From: Acanthaster planci
Taxonomy: Eukaryota > Echinodermata > Asteroidea > Valvatida > Acanthasteridae
Reading direction: 5' to 3'
NCBI RefSeq assembly: GCF_001949145.1
Contig: NW_019091733.1
Span: forward strand, 9,373 to 23,110
Length of the DNA: 13,738 bases
Under the pieces are notes generated by a model that was given only the letters and a program-made list of their open reading frames with translations, had not been told where the DNA came from and ran no database searches. Within the stretch, counting starts at the first letter, position 1. The number at the start of each line of letters is the position of its first letter. The position numbers and the translations under genes were made by a program. Shown here one piece after another: positions 7,788 to 13,738 of this stretch.

Positions 7788-8392
7788 CTGTTTGGAGTTG
7801 GAAGACAAAAAGAAAAAAGCATTAACCAACCACCCGCGTTCATGGAGAGTTATAAAGCCGGAGACCTAGGATCAACCCTTGTCCCTTCCTCGACAAACAG
7901 ATCCCGGGAATCTGGAATTACTTATTATGAAACAATCAATATGAAGTTCGTGGAAGAAGTGTCAAAGAAGCTGCTAACGAGTAGCTACGTCCATGCATAG
8001 CAAGTGAACAAGGATACATGTAGAATGTATATTGAAGCCTCCCCCTCCCTGTCTAGCGAGTCCGTGGAATTTGGAATTTTCCTACCCTCACGACAATAAG
8101 CCCAGCCGGAGTCACTTCTCAACTTCTTCGTTGTTGCCAGGCTTGTGTAAAATGTTTTTAATATTATTATACTAGAATGCACGGTCTTGTGGAAACGAAC
8201 TTAAGGAATAGAAAGTAAGTTTTCCATCAAAATAAGGAGCAAGAGTGCGTTCTTGTTACCGCCCACTACCTGTGCTGCATAGTATTAAATGGATGAAGGA
8301 ACGCTGGCAAATAGATACTTCACAAAAACAGACTTGTCTTTCGGACTTTGTGTCTTTACACAGTGTGCCTTCTACTTGTGTCACCAGAATTG
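7788..8392. other. Intron or intergenic stretch upstream of the NHL exon
   Basis: The minus-strand acceptor tract sits at 7788-7815. Beyond it I see no exon with a phase-1 donor that could join the NHL exon. Open frames at 7985-8182 (minus) and 8245-8490 (plus) match nothing recognisable. Confidence 0.3.
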
Positions 8393-8410
8393 TTTTTTTT
8401 GGGGGGGGGG
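8393..8410 (+). repeat. T8G10 homopolymer junction
   Basis: Eight T are followed directly by ten G. This is a slippage-prone tract and a likely site of length error in the assembly. Confidence 0.9.
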
Positions 8411-8539
8411 TTCAAGGCAAGAATTCCAATTCAAGGGGCATAAACACTCGTACGTGCGGCAACGAAATCAACGGAAGTGATTACATTTGATGTTTTTCTC
8501 TTTTGGTGTAGTGTTTTATTTTTTAACGGGGATGCTTGT

Positions 8540-8945
8540 TATTCACATGTAGTTTCCATCACTGTGAATCCTTTATTTTTCTTCTGCATATATGCAACGT
8601 GATTGTGGTGTACCTACTATACTTATGTATTTATTTCATTTTATCTAATTTTGATCTCATTTCTGTTGATTACTGCAGTAGCCCAATTAGTGTCGTTGAG
8701 TTGTTTCTTGCCTTAGTGGGGCCCCGAGTTTGGCTTTGGTTGGTCTCTCTTAGTCAATTATTTCGTGGGGGAGAGCAAAATATGACTCAAGTGTTGTTTT
8801 TTGAATTGTGTACTTTCTGCGGTAGTTGGTGTGTTCATATTAATTGCTATCATTAGTGTATTTAATATTTTGTTGAACTGTTTAATGCTGTACTGAGGAA
8901 AACGAATTTCATGTGCATTGCATATGATAAATAAATGAGTTGAAA
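8540..8945 (+). mobile_element. Probable LINE 3'UTR/tail (CR1/L2-like)
   Basis: The plus strand is T-rich and noncoding. It ends CTGAGGAAAACGAATTTC, then ATGATAAATAAATGAGTTGAA. That resembles the 3' ends of CR1/L2-group LINEs, where a block with CGAATTTC precedes a short terminal A/T-rich microrepeat. It is not contiguous with the reverse transcriptase at 5090-5920, because the opposite-strand NHL exon lies between, so it would be a separate 5'-truncated insertion. The open frame at 8536-8856 is hydrophobic only because of T-rich codons and is not called. Confidence 0.35.
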
Positions 8946-10400
8946 ATCAAGCATATTTGTGTTTCTCATCATAGTTTGTTTTTTAATACACCCAATTTTT
9001 AATACACGGCGTTTGAGGTTTCAAAATTTCTAATTTTGTAGATTCATTAAATCAAGCCTTATGCCGTATTCATTTTTCCTATTCAAACTAAAATGCGAAA
9101 TCATTACAAAAATATCTTTGTATTGCGAACATAACAAGGTGTCATAAATTATACCATCCATGTATAAAACTAACTCAATGACATTTACAAAAAAGCCGCA
9201 TGTTGGAGAATACATAAACGGCATTGTCGTTAATTCAAATGTTATAAAAAAGCACCAGTCTCTTCTTAGGTTTATAGAAATTAAAATGACAGTAGGCCTA
9301 CACTTAAATGTTATAATTAGTATTTCATCTCTGCCTAGGCCAATTTGTATAAATGCACAAATTTTGCTCGAGTTAAGAATACATAGTGGTTTATAGATTT
9401 GAAGCCCGGGCATTACAATGTACATAAATTTCAACAGCGTCAAGAGAAGGACTTTGAGAAATACAATTCCGAGTGATTTTTACTTGAATGAATCATTTAT
9501 CAAATACGTTGTAATGAACAGATCCTGTATTTAACCGCTGTTCATCCGAATTTTCAGTTAGCCAGTTATTAACCGATTGCATTTGTCCGCAACCAGTTCA
9601 AAATTACAAAACCATGTGAAGTCATAAACAGCATTAATGTTACTGAGTAGCCTATGATACATTGGATAAGGATAGGTTTGAAGAGTTTCTAATGAGAAGG
9701 GCATAAAACGAAAAAAGTCAACAAACCAACAAAAACAGCAGCACCACCACTGCCAACTAGCCGCCGAGTTCACCGCTGGAACCCGTCTTGGTTCATCTTC
9801 TGATGCATACGGCGCTGCAGCTTGTGCAAAGTGCCTGCACTGTGAACCATGGAGGGAAGTTTGATCTGGGAAGATCTCCCGAGCATAACGTACAAAGAAA
9901 CCTGCTTCCTGCTGTAAGTCTGTAGGCCACTCAGTGCGAGGAGAATAAAATGAAACCTTTGGTTCATAATGACATCCCAAAGTACATGTAGTTTTTAAAC
10001 TTAAAAAATGCACTGCATAGATCCTTCGATTAATTTAACATTTTTAGGTTAATGTCAGTTCAGCAATGGACAGTTGTGACCATGCAACAGGGAGTTGGAA
10101 AAAAAAATGAGTTGTCAGACATTTGAAAATCACTAGAAACTCTCAAAGAATTTGTTGACAAAGTGTCTGGCACTCCAACCATGACTGTCAGGAACTTCGG
10201 ACCCAGAAGCTGCAAGGACAATTGTTCCCTCAGAGTAGCACAGATGGCCAGAGTACATCTCTCTTGTCTAGAATTGTAGTTTGGTGTTCGATTGAGCTGG
10301 TTAAATTCAACAGGTGTGCATCGGGTTTAGACATTAATGGTTTATGTGTTAAAATGACCATTGTTAGGAGAGCATGGTACTGGTCCGTATAATAGAGGTT
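8946..10400. other. AT-rich intergenic stretch and probable 3'UTR side of the kinase gene
   Basis: No gene is recognised. The segment closest to 10400 should hold the 3'UTR of the minus-strand kinase, but I cannot point to a convincing polyadenylation signal. A somewhat GC-richer island at about 9770-9960 is open in two minus-strand frames (9558-10013 and 9770-9967), without resemblance to a known protein. Confidence 0.35.
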
Positions 10401-10616
10401 CTAATTGGTCAGTTCATCTGAAGCTTTGGTCTGGGTGTCTTCTTGATTGTTGGGCCCCAAGGCATCATCGGTGCCATTTGGAGGCTGGGCGGGGTTCTCG
10501 GGAGGCGGGGATGCAGAGACTGGGGAGCAGCGAGGACTGGCTGGCGGGGATTCAGGCCTGGGAATGATCTGGCAAAAGACGAAACCTTCCTCCTGGAATG
10601 TCGCCCTCAACCGTGG
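10401..10616 (-). CDS. Glucuronokinase-like gene, terminal coding exon
   Basis: The acceptor on the minus strand is GTTCACCCTTCACAG, ending at 10617. The exon opens in phase 0 with PRLRATFQEEGFVFCQIIP, the last family-like helix/strand. It then runs into a low-complexity tail rich in P, S, N, D and E (SPPASP, SPPPENPAQPP) and stops at TAG 10403-10401. The tail looks intrinsically disordered. Confidence 0.85.
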   Translation of the reverse strand, partial: PRLRATFQEEGFVFCQIIPRPESPPASPRCSPVSASPPPENPAQPPNGTDDALGPNNQEDTQTKASDELTN

Positions 10617-13110
10617 CTGTGAAGGGTGAACATATGGGGATGATGACCAATCATTAATTGCGTTTAACATCTGGGTCAGAACTAACCTGGAGTAAAATCA
10701 GTGACCAGCTGTGTGGTAACAGTCATTAGGCATTTTGTTATCACTGAGTAATTTTGTTTCAGTCTGCAATAAAATAAGAGTATCGCAGCCAACTCTTTGC
10801 TTTTATATATCACTCTTTTTTATCATCCTGATGGATACTGTAGGGGTGAAAATGTCAATGGATCCTACTGATTTCCGTGAAGCAAGATTTTTTTATAATG
10901 GCTGCACGGTGCCCTATGATTCATTTTCATGGAATAGGTCACATTTCACAAAAATGTGAACGAATTTCGTAGCAAATGGTGCACAGTGCTGGAGAGGGTA
11001 GAGTAAACAGGTCATCTCCCCCTCGCCGCATGGGTGAAAAAAACTGTCTTCACGTGAAAAGAGGAGCTTGTCTAGTCGATATTAGACCATGTCCCATTGA
11101 AAGTGCACAGGGAGCCACTGTTTTGCCTGCCCCCCCAGGAAAGCCACGACATGATTCCATTATGAAGAGGTCGCACAAATGCTACATGTATCTCCATTTA
11201 CAAATGAAACCATTTTCTTCTCTGTCATATTTCAAAAGAGACATAAATACTCCAAACTCTGCTTCACAATTCAGAGAGGCCATGGCATGAAGAAATACAT
11301 ACATTTTACGAAAAATTTATGTGCAAAAAAACCGACAAAAATATCTCTGTCCCCGAAAGTTTTGTCATGAGTTTGCCATAATAAATTTCTTGGATACGAC
11401 AATTTTGTCATGGGTTTGTTTTTGAGTGACTCCATAATATATTTATTGGAAATGAAAGTTTTGTCCTGGGTTTACATTTGAGTGACTCCATTATGAATTT
11501 CTTTGAAACAATATCGTCAGGGTATGTGACAAATTATCTACTTACAAGTTCTTGTGGGTCAGAGCATATCCCTATCACAGCGCCCCCGCTGCCTGGAAAC
11601 TTGGAGGATGAACCAAACTTCAGGGGAAAAATTGCAAAGGAAAACTTACTTTTATTGTAAAATGCAGAAAAAAGAGCAGTGTTTTTGTTGACTGAAAGAC
11701 CAAGTTTCACACGTGGTGTTTTACTTGTGGGGAGCTGAATACTAGAGAGCTGATTTCATAGTCAACTTGACTCTTACCTTGGGGAGACGTAAATACTGGA
11801 GAGTCGATTAAACTGGAGTGGCTCCTTTTCACTGGTGGAAAGTTCTTTTTTTACCTTGTGATGAGTGGATTCTTAAATCTCACGGCTGGTCAATTTTCAA
11901 CCGGTTGATTTTTAACTTTTGAAACACCCATTTTTAACTGGTATAAAGTCTGATAGTTGTTTTTATCAGGGGGCATCTCATTTTTAACAGCTGCTGGTTA
12001 ATATTTAATATTTTGATATCCAATTGACGGCCAATGTTCAATGTTTGGACATTTTAATTTGAAGTTCAACTAGTAGACTGATACATTTTTTACTTGAAAA
12101 AGTTTACCTTCAACTTTAGAAAATGGGCAATTGATTTTCAACTTCAAAACCTAGATGGAAGAGAGGTCCACAAGAAGAAAATTTACAATGCAAGTTCTGA
12201 AACATTTCTCATTAAAGAGCTCATCTTTTCTTCCTAGCACCAGACTTTTTCTCACCTGCCTGGCAAGCTCTATCATCCTCACGTTTGTCTCCCCGATCAC
12301 TTCGTCGCCGTACAAACTCCGCCTGAGGTCAAAGTTTGCATTCATCAGGTCACAAAGCCGTTGCGTGTCTCTTGCTTCCAGGGCCTCCCTGATTATTCAG
12401 CCAAAATAAAAATGCAACTCCTTCGTGAAACACTGCAAGAGGGTGCTCTGAAGACTTTTGTTTTCCCTGGTTCCAAACTCATGCTATCAGTCAATTATCA
12501 TTTGAGATTGTGAACCAGGGATGCAAGCAATTATATTCAGCAATCAACAAGTCTGGTATCCTGTTTCTAGGCATGGGAATCAATGACAAGGTTCATCAAC
12601 CGCCTAATGAGCCCCAACCAGGAGGGAATGTGCAATTTTCTAACCAAAACAGGCTCCTTTGGTAGGAGTTGCACTTTGCAGATTCACCAAAGACTATGAA
12701 ATCTACACGTAGCGGTCGCATCGCTACCAACAAAATCGGCACTCCCGACCAACATGGCTCTTTTCAACCAACAAGGGGACGGACGCTTCTGCTGACACAT
12801 GATACATTCCAATTGACCTAGCTTCAAACTTTACTCAAAGCCATGGCAAATATTTCATTCATCCTGCAGAAAATTCAAGAACAGATTTTACTGTTTGTCA
12901 TGTCTGAGTGGCACATTACTGAATAGGGAAACGCTCAGTCGGCACTGAGTAGGGGAAAGTCCGTTCTGAGTAGGGCAAATACATGTACATCACTCCAGTG
13001 TCTAACGAACAGATGTACTAAACCGAAACTCTGAAATGCAAAACCAACTTACTTGGCTTGATCAGTCAGTTCAGCAAATTTCTGCATGCCTGCTATGATT
13101 TCCGAATCAC
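10401..13110 (-). CDS. Glucuronokinase-like GHMP-family sugar kinase, last four exons, 5'-partial
   Basis: Four minus-strand exons (13110-13053, 12388-12256, 11617-11546, 10616-10401) join with exactly compatible phases (2, 0, 0). They give 158 residues plus a stop. The joined protein contains QKFAELTDQAKEALEARD, NFDLRRSLYGDEVIG, KFPGSGGAVIGICSD and QEEGFVFCQIIP in this order. This matches the C-terminal half of plant-type glucuronokinase (EC 2.7.1.43), which phosphorylates D-glucuronate with ATP to glucuronate-1-phosphate for UDP-glucuronate synthesis in the cytosol. GSGGA is the conserved GHMP motif 3 glycine loop near the ATP/sugar phosphates, and NFDLRR is typical of this kinase subgroup. 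The protein ends in a Pro/Ser-rich acidic tail of about 45 residues that plant enzymes lack as far as I know. All joins use GT-AG sites, so the gene looks functional. The N-terminal half (substrate-binding part and P-loop-like GLSGSSA motif) is beyond the right edge. Family assignment is confident; substrate specificity is inferred. Confidence 0.88.
10617..11545 (-). other. Intron of the glucuronokinase-like gene
   Basis: The donor GTAAGT is at 11545-11540 and the acceptor TTCACAG ends at 10617. The intron is about 930 bp. It contains a 56-bp tandem repeat next to the donor. The plus-strand open frames at 10735-11370 show no protein-family signal. Confidence 0.75.
11355..11509 (+). repeat. 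Intronic tandem repeat, ~56-bp unit, three copies
   Basis: Copies start at 11355, 11398 and 11454. Each begins GAMARTTTTGTC and continues TGGGTTT, GAGTGACTCCAT and an AT-rich end with TTTCTTTGRA-like sequence. The first copy lacks about 13 bp in the middle (the TTGAGTGACTC part). Copies are roughly 75-85% similar by eye. Confidence 0.8.
11546..11617 (-). CDS. Glucuronokinase-like gene, penultimate exon (GHMP motif 3)
   Basis: A 72-bp, 24-codon exon, phase 0 at both ends. The acceptor is TTTTTCCCCTGAAG (ending 11618) and the donor GTAAGT (11545-11540). It encodes FGSSSKFPGSGGAVIG followed by ICSDPQEL. The Gly-rich GSGGA loop is the signature that anchors the family call. Confidence 0.88.
11618..12255 (-). 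other. Intron of the glucuronokinase-like gene with degenerate repeats
   Basis: The donor GTGAGA is at 12255-12250. On the plus strand GGGGAGCTGAATACTAGAGAG (11729-11749) recurs as a diverged copy 52 bp later (from 11781). From about 11900 to 12150 the motif CATTTTTAAC and variants with TTCAACTT recur irregularly. No coding signal. Confidence 0.7.
11729..11812 (+). repeat. Diverged two-copy repeat, 52-bp spacing
   Basis: GGGGAGCTGAATACTAGAGAG at 11729 and GGGGAGACGTAAATACTGGA at 11781 share start, middle (AATACT.GAGAG) and the following GATT. It is a weak, old tandem duplication inside the intron. Confidence 0.5.
12256..12388 (-). CDS. Glucuronokinase-like gene, internal exon (NFDLRR motif)
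   Basis: The exon is 133 bp. The acceptor is TTTATTTTGGCTGAATAATCAG (pyrimidine-rich, ending 12389), entering in phase 2. The donor CAG|GTGAGA leaves in phase 0. It encodes EALEARDTQRLCDLMNANFD, then LRRSLYGDEVIGETNVRMIE and LARQ. The helix plus NFDLRR..YGDE block is the most family-specific part of plant glucuronokinases. Confidence 0.88.
12389..13052 (-). other. Intron of the glucuronokinase-like gene
   Basis: The donor GTAAGT is at 13052-13047 and the acceptor ends at 12389. On the plus strand it contains three irregular copies of CTGARTAGGG-like sequence at 12919, 12945 and 12966. There is no coding signal. Confidence 0.7.
12919..12978 (+). repeat. Short irregular repeat (CTGAGTAGGG x3)
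   Basis: CTGAATAGGGAAA, CTGAGTAGGGGAAA and CTGAGTAGGGCAAA occur at 26- and 21-bp spacing. It is a minor local duplication in the intron. Confidence 0.55.
13053..13110 (-). CDS. Glucuronokinase-like gene, upstream-most exon in the window
   Basis: The exon is 58 bp. The acceptor is TTTTTCTTTTTCTCTGATTGAAG (ending 13111), entering in phase 1. It leaves in phase 2 through GCCAA|GTAAGT. It encodes DSEIIAGMQKFAELTDQA, the helix that precedes the KEALEARD segment. The split AAG codon is completed exactly by the first G of the next exon, which strongly supports the join. Confidence 0.8.
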
Positions 13111-13738
13111 CTTCAATCAGAGAAAAAGAAAAACAATAACTTCTGTAACAATAACCGGCAATGCAATACGCACCATAAAAAGTTGTGAAGAAAAAGCTAA
13201 TCTTTACACTTCTTTATTTAGCACAGGTCATTATGAAAGTGCACAAAACCTGCCCTAAAAATGATGACCTGAACTGCAACACAACATAAGAAATTGGCAA
13301 ACTGGCAAATGAATACTGACCATAAACATTTGGAACAAATTACAAACAGGAAAATGGTATAACCTGTCTAAAAATTGGTCAAAAATATTTGCCACAAACC
13401 AAAAAAGTGGCAAACTCAACAGTCCAAACTGATCAACACAACTCATTGTTTAGTACAACTCAGCATTAAAATTTGCACAACTCCACTACTCATGAGCAAA
13501 ATTCCATTAAGTAATTTGAAAAAGTGGCAGAATGATTAGCCTCTTTGAATTGAGGCACCTGACGAAAGAAAAAAAGAAACTGACACTCAGAAAGAGTGAC
13601 CCTTTCTCAGTGTGTGCCACAATTAACCATAAAGAATGCCTCATAACTCACAACTCACAATAAAGTACATGTATGTCGCAAAACTCAAACCTCACAACTA
13701 AAAATAGAGAATGTTGCACTGCACAACTCAGAACTCAT
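13111..13738 (-). other. 5' intron of the glucuronokinase-like gene, continuing past the window
   Basis: No preceding exon with a phase-1 donor is visible. The plus strand is A-rich. From 13436 onward the word ACAACTCA and near-variants recur (about 13436, 13455, 13477, 13643-13660, 13720), giving a loosely periodic, old repeat texture. The minus-strand open frame at 13255-13446 is intronic and shows no family similarity. Confidence 0.55.

Noticed and set aside
7214-7825. 203-codon plus-strand open frame, the longest complete one in the window
   Set aside because: It lies antisense to the NHL exon. The minus strand shows clear NHL blades and a good acceptor, while the plus frame is Ser/Thr/Leu-rich without family similarity.
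8536-8856. Plus-strand frame resembling a membrane protein
   Set aside because: Hydrophobicity is explained by T-rich noncoding sequence (poly-Phe/Leu/Val/Tyr codons) leading into a LINE-like tail.
5090-8945. One single LINE running from the reverse transcriptase to the 3' tail
   Set aside because: The opposite-strand NHL exon and the CpG-rich block lie between the two pieces, and the distance exceeds a LINE C-terminus plus 3'UTR.
9558-10013. Minus-strand open frames of 151 and 65 codons between the NHL exon and the kinase
   Set aside because: No family resemblance in either frame and both overlap. Could be 3'UTR of the kinase or intergenic; kept only as a GC-richer island.
13500-13580. Possible extra kinase exon after the acceptor-like TTTCTTTCGTCAG on the minus strand
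   Set aside because: The sequence after it does not resemble the family and there is no donor leaving in phase 1 to join the 13110 exon.

Overview
The window looks like genomic DNA from an invertebrate animal, most plausibly a lancelet (Branchiostoma) or another marine deuterostome. The reasons are split exons with consensus splice sites, long AT-rich introns, LINE and LTR debris, many ACATGTA words, and TRIM-NHL proteins of the kind that is greatly expanded in lancelets. The species is an inference. I saw no bacterial-style gene organisation, rRNA or convincing tRNA.

All recognisable host genes lie on the minus strand. (1) At 1-986 is the first coding exon of a TRIM-family E3 ligase (RING, two B-boxes, coiled coil). 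It is open to the left edge, so its C-terminus is outside the window. A possible 5'UTR exon lies near 4011-4130, which would give the gene a 3 kb first intron. (2) At 7166-7787 is the terminal NHL-repeat exon of a second TRIM-NHL gene, upstream of the first in the same orientation. Its reading frame is broken near 7340. The two pieces suggest a tandem TRIM-NHL family. (3) At 10401-13110 are the last four coding exons of a glucuronokinase-like GHMP-family sugar kinase. They were found by joining short exons whose splice phases agree exactly; the 5' exons are beyond the right edge.

Between the genes are mobile-element remains and repeats: a ~160-bp tandem duplication (1858-2174); a candidate solo LTR (2191-3610) with TG...CA ends and a 4-bp flanking duplication, containing a 20-21-bp minisatellite with a 62-bp higher-order period; a 32-bp direct repeat on either side of this block (1616 and 3822); a perfect 13-bp inverted repeat (4496-4531); a decayed non-LTR reverse transcriptase on the plus strand (about 5090-5920); a CpG-rich block with a minus-strand TATA box (6540-6851); and a probable LINE 3' tail ending near 8945. 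The glucuronokinase introns hold degenerate tandem repeats.

The TRIM genes probably encode ubiquitin ligases with an NHL substrate-binding platform. The kinase would turn free D-glucuronate into glucuronate-1-phosphate, feeding UDP-glucuronate synthesis. Nothing in the sequence links these two functions. The most interesting content is the animal glucuronokinase, the frameshifted NHL exon and the nested LTR/minisatellite block.
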